From: Rickettsiales bacterium UBA2645
GTDB lineage: Bacteria > Pseudomonadota > Alphaproteobacteria > Rickettsiales > UBA1997
Assembly: GCA_002359655.1 (NCBI GenBank)
Contig: DENL01000006.1
Location: forward strand, 1 to 64,000
Reading direction: 5' to 3'
DNA: 64,000 nt
Shown: in pieces, positions 1 to 8,200 of the stretch
How positions within the stretch are numbered: the stretch's first letter is position 1
Layout: each line of letters opens with the position of its first letter
Notes under the pieces: generated by a model
What the model was told of the DNA's origin: nothing
Databases searched by the model: none
What the model saw: the letters and a program-made list of their open reading frames with translations, nothing else
Position numbers and translations under genes: made by a program

Positions 1-773
1 TAGCTGATGATCAGGAATTAAATTTAAAAATTGTTTCGAAAAAACTTATCAATCTTGGTTTAGAAATTGTTCAGGCAAAAAATGGAAAAGAGTTAGTAAA
101 TATTTATCAAGAAGCTGTAAAAAATAACCAAGCTTTTGATCTGATAATTACTGACATCAAAATGCCTTTGATGAGTGGTGATGAGGCAGCTAGACAAATC
201 AGAAAAATCGAGATCGCATCAAAAATAAAATATAAAAATCGCGTTCCAATAATTGCTTTAAGTGGTGATGGCGGTGAGGAAGATGTCAGACAATTTTTTG
301 TATCGCAAATGACTGATTATTTTCTTAAAGGATCTGATCCAGAAAATCTTATCAAGATTATCGCACTCTATTTAAGTCCAAATAAAATCTATTTTAACAA
401 AGAGCAGATAAAGCTAGTATCAGAAGCTGCGAAGACCAAAGAAGATAAAATCATTAATACCGATAAGCTGAGATATTTTAATGATTCCAACAGAAAAGAA
501 TTTTTAGAAATTTTTCTTGCAGATAGTTTGAATCACTTGCATAGAATAGAAAAATATTACCAAGAAAATAATCCCATTCTTCTGGAAAAAACTCTGCACG
601 CTTTAAAAGGAATTACCGGAAATGTTGGTGCTGAAATTTTATTTCAACAAATTGTCGAGATTGAATCTGTCTTAAAAAACACCGAGTCAAAAATAGAGCA
701 GGGCGAAATAGAAAAAATAAAAACATCTTATTTAAGTCTGAGCAGTGAGATTAAAAAACTTCTCGCTGATTAA
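1..773 (+). CDS. Receiver-HPt signalling protein, 3' end (5' part outside window)
   Basis: Partial gene entering from the left edge; codons are in frame from base 3, giving 256 visible residues. The first residues (ADDQELN) are the acidic pocket of a response-regulator receiver domain. The phospho-acceptor Asp is in ITDIKMP (codon 153-155), with the switch Ser in IALSGDGG and the conserved Lys in FLKGSDP. The C-terminal part is a histidine-phosphotransfer (HPt) domain with motif LHALKG, its His at codon 597-599. Receiver plus HPt is typical of the tail of a hybrid sensor kinase or of a small receiver-HPt phosphorelay protein; which one cannot be told without the upstream part. An ATG at 162 lies after the phospho-Asp and is not a start. 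Its signal and output are unknown. Confidence 0.85.
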   Translation, partial: ADDQELNLKIVSKKLINLGLEIVQAKNGKELVNIYQEAVKNNQAFDLIITDIKMPLMSGDEAARQIRKIEIASKIKYKNRVPIIALSGDGGEEDVRQFFVSQMTDYFLKGSDPENLIKIIALYLSPNKIYFNKEQIKLVSEAAKTKEDKIINTDKLRYFNDSNRKEFLEIFLADSLNHLHRIEKYYQENNPILLEKTLHALKGITGNVGAEILFQQIVEIESVLKNTESKIEQGEIEKIKTSYLSLSSEIKKLLAD

Positions 774-820
774 AAAATTATTGAAGCGTTAACTAAGTAG
801 AGCTTACGCATGAAAATAAG

Positions 821-967
821 AAAACTCGGTCTAATCATCCTCCCCTTGAGGGAGGATCGAAGAGCGCAGCGATTCAAGGAGGGGTTAAAAAACTTTTAGA
901 AAATTCCTTTTAGCTTTTTGACCACTCACCAACTTTCCCTCAAGGGGAGAGTGATTAGACCGAGTTT
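821..967. repeat. 147-bp element with 32-bp terminal inverted repeats
   Basis: The stretch between the HPt gene and fmt begins with AAAACTCGGTCTAATCA and ends with its reverse complement. The full arms (821-852 and 936-967) match at 30 of 32 positions. A second dyad lies inside the left half: CCTCCCCTTGA near 839 faces TCAAGGAGGGG near 874-884. It contains no credible reading frame and no clear target-site duplication. It looks like a non-autonomous palindromic element (MITE or REP-like) or a large stem-loop between genes. I saw no second copy in this window. Confidence 0.7.
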
Positions 968-989
968 TAAAAAGTAGGTCCTAGTTATC

Positions 990-1898
990 TCATTTACTTC
1001 TAAGTCCGAGCAAAAATTCTTTTAGCGGCATTGGTTTTTTGCCTTGGCGTTGCAGGATTAAAGGTCTTATTATGCCTTTGCCACACTGAATTGCGAGTTG
1101 ATTATCCAAAATTTCCCCCGCTTCTTTTTCAGAAGAATTTTCGTCCAAAATTTCTGCGGCAAATATTTTTATTTTTTCACCATTCAAAATAAAGTGCGCT
1201 TCAAGTGAGCCATTCAAACCGCGGATTTTTCTTTCAATTTCTTTGGCTGATTTATTCCAATCGATTTCGCATTCAGACTTTTCAATTTTTTTGGCATAAG
1301 TCGTTAAAGCGTTGTCTTGCTTAGTTAAAACTATTTTGCCTTCACGTAAATTATTTAAAGATTTTAATAAAATTTCTGCGCCTATTACTGATAATTTTTC
1401 TACTAAACTTTTGTAAGTCTCACTTCCATCTAAAGAAAATTTTTCTTGGCAAACCATATCACCACTGTCTAAACCCTTATCCATCTTGATAATAGTAACA
1501 CCAGTTTCTGTATCACCTTCAAGAATTGGACGCTGAATTGGAGAAGCTCCGCGCCACTTTGGTAAAAGCGAAGGATGAATATTAAAACAGCCAAACTTGG
1601 TACCGTCTAAAATTTCTTGTGGCAAGAGAAGTCCGTAGGCAACAACAACTGCAACATCAGCTTTAAAATCAGAAAATTCTTTTTGCGCTTCCGCGGTTTT
1701 TAAAGTTTTTGGCGTAATTACTTTTAAACCATGTTGCAGCGCCAAATTGTGAATTGGCGAATTTTGTAACTTATGGCCACGCCCTGCAATTTGTGGCTCG
1801 CGCGTGTAGACTGCAACAATTTTAAAATTAGGATCAGCAATTAATTTTTCTAAAGTTGGGCAAGAAAATTGCGGCGTGCCCATAAAAATAACTTTCAT
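990..1898 (-). CDS. fmt: Methionyl-tRNA formyltransferase
   Basis: Formylates the amino group of Met-tRNA(fMet) with 10-formyl-tetrahydrofolate, making the bacterial initiator tRNA. The 302 residues fit the family (about 310). The N-terminal half is the formyltransferase domain (MKVIFMGTPQF start). It carries the catalytic signature FNIHPSLLPKWRGASP with Asn106 and His108, and an Asp in MDKGLDSGD near residue 144. The C-terminal part is the OB-like tRNA-binding domain (EIDWNKSA onwards). The usual partner def is not adjacent. It is divergent from lspA across a 75-bp gap. ATG start at 1898. Confidence 0.95.
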   Translation of the reverse strand: MKVIFMGTPQFSCPTLEKLIADPNFKIVAVYTREPQIAGRGHKLQNSPIHNLALQHGLKVITPKTLKTAEAQKEFSDFKADVAVVVAYGLLLPQEILDGTKFGCFNIHPSLLPKWRGASPIQRPILEGDTETGVTIIKMDKGLDSGDMVCQEKFSLDGSETYKSLVEKLSVIGAEILLKSLNNLREGKIVLTKQDNALTTYAKKIEKSECEIDWNKSAKEIERKIRGLNGSLEAHFILNGEKIKIFAAEILDENSSEKEAGEILDNQLAIQCGKGIIRPLILQRQGKKPMPLKEFLLGLRSK

Positions 1899-1973
1899 GA
1901 ATTTTAGATTAAGTTTTAAGATTCGTGCCTTAGATTATTTACAGCTCATATTTAAATTCAAAATTTTAATCCC

Positions 1974-2468
1974 TTGAAAATCAGAAAATTATTTTTGCTA
2001 GGAATAGCCATCGCTCTTGCCGTGGCTTTCTTTGACTTACTAACGAAAAGACTAATATTCGCAATCCTAGAAAATCAAGCTTTAGAGCTTAATATTAAAA
2101 ACCCTGAAATTGTAATTTTTAGTTTTTTTAATTTGGTTTTGGTGTGGAATCGCGGCGTTAGTTTTGGTATGTTTAATCAACTTGAAAGTGGTCCGGTGAT
2201 TCTTTCTTTACTACAATTCGCGATTATGGTGATCGTATTTGTTTGGCTTTATCGCAATGAAAATATCTATTTTACTTGGGCTCTTGGACTTATAGCTGGA
2301 GGCGCTTTAGGAAACTTAGTTGATCGAATTAAAAATGGCGCAGTTGCAGATTTTTTAGATTTTCATATTGCATCGTATCATTGGCCAGCCTTTAATTTAG
2401 CTGACTCTTCGGTCTTTATTGGAGTTGTGATTCTTCTTCTTGATGATCTTATTTTCAAAAAAAAATGA
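1974..2468 (+). CDS. lspA: Lipoprotein signal peptidase (signal peptidase II)
   Basis: Inner-membrane aspartyl protease that cuts the signal peptide of diacylglyceryl-prolipoproteins; lgt, the preceding step, is at 23283-24095. The 164 residues have four hydrophobic segments and the family boxes NRGVSFGMF, GALGNLVDRIKNGAVADFLDF and FNLADSSVFIG, which hold the two catalytic Asp residues. Translation appears to start at a TTG (1974): the frame has a stop at 1953-1955 and no ATG in between. The stop overlaps the next start as ATGA, so the following lipoprotein is translationally coupled. Two lipoprotein genes in this window (2465 and 20653) and one at 56330 are likely substrates. Confidence 0.93.
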   Translation: MKIRKLFLLGIAIALAVAFFDLLTKRLIFAILENQALELNIKNPEIVIFSFFNLVLVWNRGVSFGMFNQLESGPVILSLLQFAIMVIVFVWLYRNENIYFTWALGLIAGGALGNLVDRIKNGAVADFLDFHIASYHWPAFNLADSSVFIGVVILLLDDLIFKKK

Positions 2469-2656
2469 AAAAAATCATTACGCTTTCTCTAGCTCTTTTG
2501 CTTTACTCTTGCTTTAAAAGTAAGGTTGATGATCCATTGATTGTGCCGCCTAACTTTACTGAGATGCCAGACTTAAACAATCCTGAAAAGCCAGCAAAAG
2601 AACAGCAAGAAGAAAGCGTTGCGCGCCTAAAAGAATTATTACTGCAAAGTGATTAA
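2465..2656 (+). CDS. Small DUF3035 (BamF-like) lipoprotein
   Basis: 63-residue precursor with a Lys-Lys start, hydrophobic core and lipobox LLYSC (acylated Cys16), so a lipoprotein processed by Lgt and LspA. After the Cys comes VDDPLIVPPNFTEMPDL, which matches the short conserved block of DUF3035 proteins (acidic stretch, then L-x-x-PP-x-F-x-x-x-P). These proteins commonly sit right after lspA in alphaproteobacteria and are proposed Bam-complex lipoproteins. The gene overlaps lspA by four bases (ATGA). It is shorter than usual members and ends in a charged helix. The family call rests on the short motif plus gene order. Confidence 0.65.
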   Translation: MKKIITLSLALLLYSCFKSKVDDPLIVPPNFTEMPDLNNPEKPAKEQQEESVARLKELLLQSD

Positions 2657-2693
2657 TTAACCTCAATTTTATTAACTCTTAAATTTTTAAAAA

Positions 2694-3053
2694 ATGCTAA
2701 ACCAAATTTTTGTTTCTGATGCTTTTGCTCAAACAAGTGAAGTAGCCGCAGCTGCTACTAGTCCAGAATTTTCTTTTACCAGTTTTGTTCCATTAATTTT
2801 AATTTTTGCCGTTTTTTATTTTTTGATTATCAGACCGCAAAGCAAAAAATATAAAGATCACCAACTTATGGTCGACAGCTTAAAAGTAGGAAACAAAGTT
2901 ATCACTTCTGGCGGAATCATTGGCGTTATCAAAGAAGTTGATACGAAAGAAAATCTCTTTGAAGTTGAAATTGCTCAAGACGTAACAGTAAAAGTTATCA
3001 AAAGCCATGTCGCAGATATTGTAAAAAAAGAAGAGAAAAAAACTAAAAAATAA
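2694..3053 (+). CDS. yajC: Sec translocase accessory subunit YajC
   Basis: 119-residue single-pass membrane protein: a short periplasmic N-terminus, a hydrophobic helix (about residues 29-46) and the family signature FLIIRPQSKKYKDHQ at the cytoplasmic face. A small beta-rich domain follows, with LKVGNKVITSGGIIG and the usual valine-rich tail. YajC binds SecDF and supports protein export. It lies 9 bp before secD, as in most Gram-negatives, and is presumably co-transcribed with it. Confidence 0.93.
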   Translation: MLNQIFVSDAFAQTSEVAAAATSPEFSFTSFVPLILIFAVFYFLIIRPQSKKYKDHQLMVDSLKVGNKVITSGGIIGVIKEVDTKENLFEVEIAQDVTVKVIKSHVADIVKKEEKKTKK

Positions 3054-3062
3054 CCAAGAAAT

Positions 3063-4619
3063 ATGCTTAATTTTTCTAGAACAAAAATAATCACTATTTT
3101 AGCTGTGTGCTTCTTAGCTTTATTTTACGCACTTCCATCATTTATCTCTCCGTCATTTTTTGAAAAAAATCCTGCTTTCACTAAATTTTTACCAAGTCAA
3201 AAAGTTAATCTTGGTCTTGATTTAAGAGGTGGATCACAATTGACGATGGAAGTCGACTTTGATTATTACATAAAAGAACAACTCAACAATCTTAAAGAAG
3301 AATTAAAATCTAGCTTCAGAGATGAAGCGGTGAGGGCGGTTCCTTCGATCAACGCTGATAAAATTACTTTTTCTTTGACCGACGAAGAGCAAAAAAAATC
3401 AGCAAAAAAACTGATTAAAAAAGTAAGTAATCGGGTTGAAGTTGATGAAAATTCTGGCCAGTTTCAGATTTATTTTTCTGATCAAGAAATTGCTTTGATG
3501 AAACAAAATTTGATCAAACAATCAATTGAAATTGTTAGAAAAAGAATTGACGAAAGCGGAACCAAAGAGCCTACAATTCAAGCTCAAGGCGAAAATAGAA
3601 TTCTGTTGCAAGTTCCCGGAGTTGAAAATTCTGACGAGATTAAATCAATCTTAGGCAAAACTGCTAAAATGACTTTTCATAATGTTTCTGATAAAACTTT
3701 TTCTGCTTCTGATGAAGGTTTTGACAGTGACTTAGAAAGACTTTTCGACTATCAAGGTCGTGCTTATTTAATCAAAAAAGAAGTGGTTTTAAGTGGAGAT
3801 TTATTGATCGATGCTTCTGCAACTTATCATGAAGGTCAACCAGCTGTTGCTTTTCGTTTTAATGATGTTGGTTCAAGAAAGTTTGCTGAAATCACTAAAG
3901 AAAATATCGGTAAATTTTTTGCCATTGTTTTAGATGGCAAAGTTGTCACAGCGCCAAGAATTAATACAGTCATCAATCAAGGTTCAGGTGTAATTTCAGG
4001 AAATTTTACAGTTGCAGAAGCTAATGAAGTGGCACTTTTACTTCGAGCTGGCGCACTTCCTGCACCTTTAAAAATAGTTGAAGAAAGAACAGTTGGTCCT
4101 TCACTTGGATCAGATTCAATCAAAAGTGGTAGCTTGGCAGCTGTTGCTGGACTTGCTTTCGTAGCAATTTTTATGATGCTGTTTTACGGATTTTTTGGCC
4201 TTTTAGCCAATATTGCCATGTTCATCAATATTGCCTCAATCATAGCAATTTTATCAATGATTGGCGCAACTTTAACTCTACCCGGAATTGCCGGAATTGT
4301 TCTAACCATGGGCATGTCGGTTGATTCGAATGTGCTTATTTTTGAAAGAATTAAAGAAGAATTGCGCGCTAAAAAAACTATTCTTGGTGCTGTTGAGCAA
4401 GGATTTTCACAGGCATTTCGTACTATTGTCGATTCTAATATCACAACTTTGATCGTGGCATTTTTTCTTTATGTTTTTGGAAATGGTCCAGTTAAAGGCT
4501 TTGCTGTAACTCTTTCAATTGGCATAATCTCATCAATGTTTGCAGCGATAGTTCTGACCAGAATGATGATTGCCTTATGGATAAAAAATAGAAGACCAAA
4601 AAAATTAAATCTGATTTAA
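3063..4619 (+). CDS. secD: Protein translocase subunit SecD
   Basis: Inner-membrane subunit that uses the proton-motive force to pull exported proteins out on the periplasmic side. The 518 residues show an N-terminal membrane helix, the large periplasmic domain beginning NLGLDLRGGSQLTMEVD, the P1 head, and a C-terminal six-helix RND-type membrane domain with GMSVDSNVLIFERIKEE. Normally secF follows directly or is fused; here the next gene is lptD, so secF must lie outside this window. Separate secD and secF are known in Rickettsia. It is followed after 14 bp by lptD on the same strand. Confidence 0.96.
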   Translation: MLNFSRTKIITILAVCFLALFYALPSFISPSFFEKNPAFTKFLPSQKVNLGLDLRGGSQLTMEVDFDYYIKEQLNNLKEELKSSFRDEAVRAVPSINADKITFSLTDEEQKKSAKKLIKKVSNRVEVDENSGQFQIYFSDQEIALMKQNLIKQSIEIVRKRIDESGTKEPTIQAQGENRILLQVPGVENSDEIKSILGKTAKMTFHNVSDKTFSASDEGFDSDLERLFDYQGRAYLIKKEVVLSGDLLIDASATYHEGQPAVAFRFNDVGSRKFAEITKENIGKFFAIVLDGKVVTAPRINTVINQGSGVISGNFTVAEANEVALLLRAGALPAPLKIVEERTVGPSLGSDSIKSGSLAAVAGLAFVAIFMMLFYGFFGLLANIAMFINIASIIAILSMIGATLTLPGIAGIVLTMGMSVDSNVLIFERIKEELRAKKTILGAVEQGFSQAFRTIVDSNITTLIVAFFLYVFGNGPVKGFAVTLSIGIISSMFAAIVLTRMMIALWIKNRRPKKLNLI

Positions 4620-4633
4620 GAACTTAATCTTTA

Positions 4634-6805
4634 ATGACTCCTCTTCGCCGACTTTTATTTATCTCAATATTTTTAAGCTCGGCAACAAACTCCTACGCCT
4701 TTACCAAAATAAAATCTGCCTCAAAAACTCAAGCACCTTTGCCTTCAGTTTTGAAAGCTGATGCAGTAAATAGCGATCAAATAAATAACTTACTTGATGC
4801 TACAGGAAATGTTGAATTAAGGCGTGAAAATAGCACCGTTTACGCCGATCAAATAACTTACAATAAAAATACAGGCTGGGTAAAAGCAATTGGTCACATT
4901 AAAATCAAAAATATTGAAATTGGCAATGTCGTTGCCACTGACGCCAAAATCAAAGACGATTTTTCAACTGGTGTTTTTTCAAATAGCGTGATGGTGATGT
5001 CTGATGGCTCTTATTTAACTTCACCAGAAATTGATCGAGAAACTCCGCAAGTTACTGTTTTGCAATCTTCAATCTACTCAATTTGTCCTAATCCAGAAAT
5101 CAGCGCCGACAACTCTCTTGCCGGGAAAAAGAGGGATTTGTTTTCAATAAAGTCACAAACTACGACAATTGATCGCGGAGAACAAAATTTTAAAATCAAA
5201 CATGGCGTAATAAGACTCTATAATTTTCCTGTTTTTTATACACCTTATTTAAAATCCTCTTTTCCCCAGAAGGGAAGGCAATCAGGATTTTTAGCGCCAT
5301 CTTATGTTAGGAATAAATTTGGTTTTGGTGTTAATATTCCTTATTACTTCAATATCGCACCAAATAAAGATTTGACGGTTACAACTTATGCCAATCCGGG
5401 ACAGAATCTTTTTATTGTTAAGAATGAATTTCGTCATCTGACTTCCTACGGGGAGTATAAAATTATTCCCGAAATCGCTAATAACAACATAACTTACTCT
5501 AACGACGCTACAACTATCAGTCGCTCCACTAGTCCATATCGATGGAATTTACAAGGTAAGGGTATTTTTGATTTCACCAGAAATACTGGTTTAGACTTTG
5601 ATATAAACGATGTTTATGACCGCAACTATTTGCGCGACTATCACAATAATTACGTTGGCTACACTCAATCAAAAATTAATGTCGACTACATACATCGCCG
5701 CGACTACTACGCAGTTAAGGTAGTAAAATTTCAAGAATTAGAAAATCCAATAACTGAAAAAGCTGCTCCGACAATTTTTCCGATGATTGATTCTCACATC
5801 GAAACTGGCCCGATGTCTTGGAAGGAAAAATATGCTTTAACTTCTAATGTTTCAGTTCTCACCAGAGAAGATGGATTACAATATCGTCGCGCCACAGCAA
5901 CGCCAGAAATTAACTTACCAGTCAATATAAGTGGTAACCTGTTTAACTTTAATGCCAAAGTTCAAAGCGATTTCTACTCGCTAGAAAATAATTTTAAGGG
6001 CACAGCTGCGACAAACAAATACGACTCAACCTTGGTTAACTACAAACCAAGTGCTTCAATAAACTGGTCACTACCATTAATTAAAAGATCAAAAACCAAT
6101 AATTTTATGATTGAGCCAATGGCCAACATCGTGACTAGTAGTTTTAAGAAAAACTATACTGGCGTTCCAAGTGAAGATACTGGCGTTCCGGAATTAACCG
6201 TAAGCAATCTATTTCTAAATGATCGAATTTCAGGTTATGATCGCAACGAATCTGGAACTAGAACCAGCTACGGCGCCAGAACTTCTTTCTTCAATCAATA
6301 TGGCGAATATGGCTTAACTTTAGGACAAAGTTTTCGTATTAAAGATCAAACTCAAGATGTCTCTATTCTAGGATTTAACAATAATAATAAATCAAACTTT
6401 GTTGGCTTAACTTCTTATAAAGCTAAAAAATATTTTAATATTTCTTATGCTTTTCAGCTTAATGAATCTAACTACCAAAATGAAGTTAACGAAGTTATTG
6501 CTTCACTTAATCTCAATCGCTTTACCTTCTCAAGTAACTACCTCTTGTTACTAAGAAACTCTCAAAATGACTTAAAAAAAGAGCAGATTTCTTTCTCATC
6601 AAAATTTAGTTTTACACCACAATTTTCAACAACCGTAATGGCAAATAAAGACTTGGTAACCGGACGTATTTTAAGCCGTAGCCTTGCATTTAATCGAGAA
6701 GGATGTTGTACAATTTTTAGTTTTACAGCAACCCAAAGCAACCAAAGTAATTTAACCAAACCTTCAACCTCTTATACCTTTAGCATATCTTTTAAGAACT
6801 TGTAA
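4634..6805 (+). CDS. lptD: LPS assembly outer-membrane protein LptD
   Basis: Outer-membrane barrel that, with LptE, inserts lipopolysaccharide into the outer leaflet. It has a signal peptide (about residues 1-22, ending near NSYAF). Next comes a periplasmic OstA/LptA-like beta-jellyroll (about 30-160, e.g. YADQITYNKNTGWVKAIG), then a barrel domain to residue 723 beginning around PVFYTPYLK. Cys in SICPNPE and the pair in REGCC (691-692) match the Cys that form LptD disulfides, including the adjacent pair in the C-terminal barrel strands. The length is slightly short for the family. Together with lpxB (41275-42432) it indicates an LPS-containing outer membrane. Confidence 0.93.
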   Translation: MTPLRRLLFISIFLSSATNSYAFTKIKSASKTQAPLPSVLKADAVNSDQINNLLDATGNVELRRENSTVYADQITYNKNTGWVKAIGHIKIKNIEIGNVVATDAKIKDDFSTGVFSNSVMVMSDGSYLTSPEIDRETPQVTVLQSSIYSICPNPEISADNSLAGKKRDLFSIKSQTTTIDRGEQNFKIKHGVIRLYNFPVFYTPYLKSSFPQKGRQSGFLAPSYVRNKFGFGVNIPYYFNIAPNKDLTVTTYANPGQNLFIVKNEFRHLTSYGEYKIIPEIANNNITYSNDATTISRSTSPYRWNLQGKGIFDFTRNTGLDFDINDVYDRNYLRDYHNNYVGYTQSKINVDYIHRRDYYAVKVVKFQELENPITEKAAPTIFPMIDSHIETGPMSWKEKYALTSNVSVLTREDGLQYRRATATPEINLPVNISGNLFNFNAKVQSDFYSLENNFKGTAATNKYDSTLVNYKPSASINWSLPLIKRSKTNNFMIEPMANIVTSSFKKNYTGVPSEDTGVPELTVSNLFLNDRISGYDRNESGTRTSYGARTSFFNQYGEYGLTLGQSFRIKDQTQDVSILGFNNNNKSNFVGLTSYKAKKYFNISYAFQLNESNYQNEVNEVIASLNLNRFTFSSNYLLLLRNSQNDLKKEQISFSSKFSFTPQFSTTVMANKDLVTGRILSRSLAFNREGCCTIFSFTATQSNQSNLTKPSTSYTFSISFKNL

Positions 6806-6883
6806 AAGATTGTTTGAGTTACTATTTCTAAAATTGTTGATCAGTTAAATTTGATCGGCACTAACCAATAAATAATTTTTCAT

Positions 6884-7201
6884 ATGGCGCACGATCTTAC
6901 CGATAATAATTTTTCAAAAGATATTTTAGAATCCAAAGGCATTGCGCTGGTAGATTTTTGGGCGCCTTGGTGTGGTCCTTGCCGCCAACTTTCTCCAATC
7001 GTGGAAGAACTAGCCAAAGATATGGCAGGCAAAATTGATGTTTACAAATGCAACATCGATGAAAATCCCGAAACTCCTTCAAAATACGCTGTCAGAGGCA
7101 TTCCTACTTTGATGATTTTCAAAGAAGGCAAGTTGGTTGATACTAAAGTTGGATCTCTTTCTAAAGCTGCTCTTTACGAATGGGTAAAAAATAACTCTTA
7201 G
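6884..7201 (+). CDS. trxA: Thioredoxin
   Basis: 105-residue cytosolic disulfide reductant with the active site WAPWCGPC (Cys30, Cys33) and the cis-Pro in RGIPTLMIF. It is reduced by thioredoxin reductase, whose gene is at 30108-31049. Length and motif order fit the family exactly. A 78-bp gap separates it from lptD and it runs 3 bp ahead of the glutamine-synthetase-like gene, with which it may be co-transcribed. Confidence 0.95.
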   Translation: MAHDLTDNNFSKDILESKGIALVDFWAPWCGPCRQLSPIVEELAKDMAGKIDVYKCNIDENPETPSKYAVRGIPTLMIFKEGKLVDTKVGSLSKAALYEWVKNNS

Positions 7202-7204
7202 GAA

Positions 7205-8200
7205 ATGACAAAAAATTATTCTTCAAGCGATCGACCTAAATTGCTTGAAGAATCTATTTTTAAATATCTTGAAAACTCAAAAAATGAGCTTTTACAAGAA
7301 GCTGCGCAGCATTTTTTTTCAAAAACTTTTCTAACAATTAAGATCGGTATCGAGCTTGAATTCTATTTGTTACAAGCCGATCAAAATAAAATTGAAGATA
7401 AAAAAATAGTCGAAAACTTTATCTTCGATTTATCAAAAAAAATCCCACAAAATTCTTTAATTTATAAAATAGAACCAGAGCAGGGAAGTGGACAAATTGA
7501 AGTTAAAACTCTGTTTAATTCTGATTTGTTAAAAATTTGCGCCGAGATTAATTCAATCAAAATAGTCGCAAAAAATTTAGCCTTAGAAAAAAATTTAGAT
7601 GTTTCTTTTGCAGCACAAAAGTTTTCAGACGATTGCGGTAGCGCTTTGCAGTTCAATATTTCGCTACACGACTCAAGCGATAAAAGTCTCTTCAATGATA
7701 ACCAGGAAATTCTACAACAATTAGCAGCAAGTCTTTTAAAAATAACAAATGCGATGATGATTTTTTTAGCGCCAGCCAAAGAAGATTATCAAAGATTTTC
7801 CTACGATTTGAATCTTAATTTATTTAAAAAAGGTAAATTCACCGCACCAGTAAATTTAAGCTTTGGCGCTGATAATCGGACTTGCGCAATTCGCGTAGCT
7901 GCGCCACCAAAGAATCAAAATAATAAATTTGGTAAACGCTTGGAATATCGAGTTGCAGCTGCTAATTGCAGTGTTGAGCTTTGTTTATCGGCAATTTTGA
8001 TTACGATTTTATACGCCATTGAAAATGACACCAAGCCTTTAAATCAGATACACGGAAATGCTTTTGATGAACAATATAAAACAGAAAAAATCTGTCAAAA
8101 CTTAGACGAAGCCAAAGATAATTTTTTTGCTAAAGAAAATTTTATCAGAGAATTTTTACTAAAAAAATTCGACATCCATAACTTTATCAATGCTGCGTAG
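7205..8200 (+). CDS. Glutamine-synthetase-like protein, catalytic-domain fragment with altered metal site
   Basis: 331 residues that follow the motif order of the glutamine synthetase (GS) catalytic domain: IGIELEFYL (48-56), EPEQGSGQIEVK (90-101), CGSALQFNISL (144-154), LAPAKEDYQRF (188-198), GADNRTCAIRV (221-231) and RLEYRVAAAN (245-254). This most resembles class-III/PuuA-type GS. The N-terminal beta-grasp domain is absent and the protein is about 100-150 residues short. The GS G-x-G-x-H-x-H box reads GSALQFN, so both His, including a metal ligand, are replaced. True glutamine synthesis is therefore doubtful; a different ligase or a non-catalytic role is possible. It lies 3 bp after trxA with AGGAA before the ATG, and its 3' end overlaps the opposing dnaE fragment by 42 bp. 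Confidence 0.6.
   Translation: MTKNYSSSDRPKLLEESIFKYLENSKNELLQEAAQHFFSKTFLTIKIGIELEFYLLQADQNKIEDKKIVENFIFDLSKKIPQNSLIYKIEPEQGSGQIEVKTLFNSDLLKICAEINSIKIVAKNLALEKNLDVSFAAQKFSDDCGSALQFNISLHDSSDKSLFNDNQEILQQLAASLLKITNAMMIFLAPAKEDYQRFSYDLNLNLFKKGKFTAPVNLSFGADNRTCAIRVAAPPKNQNNKFGKRLEYRVAAANCSVELCLSAILITILYAIENDTKPLNQIHGNAFDEQYKTEKICQNLDEAKDNFFAKENFIREFLLKKFDIHNFINAA

Noticed and set aside
162..773. Separate gene starting at the ATG at 162
   Set aside because: The codons before it complete a receiver domain including the phospho-Asp, so the gene enters from outside the window.
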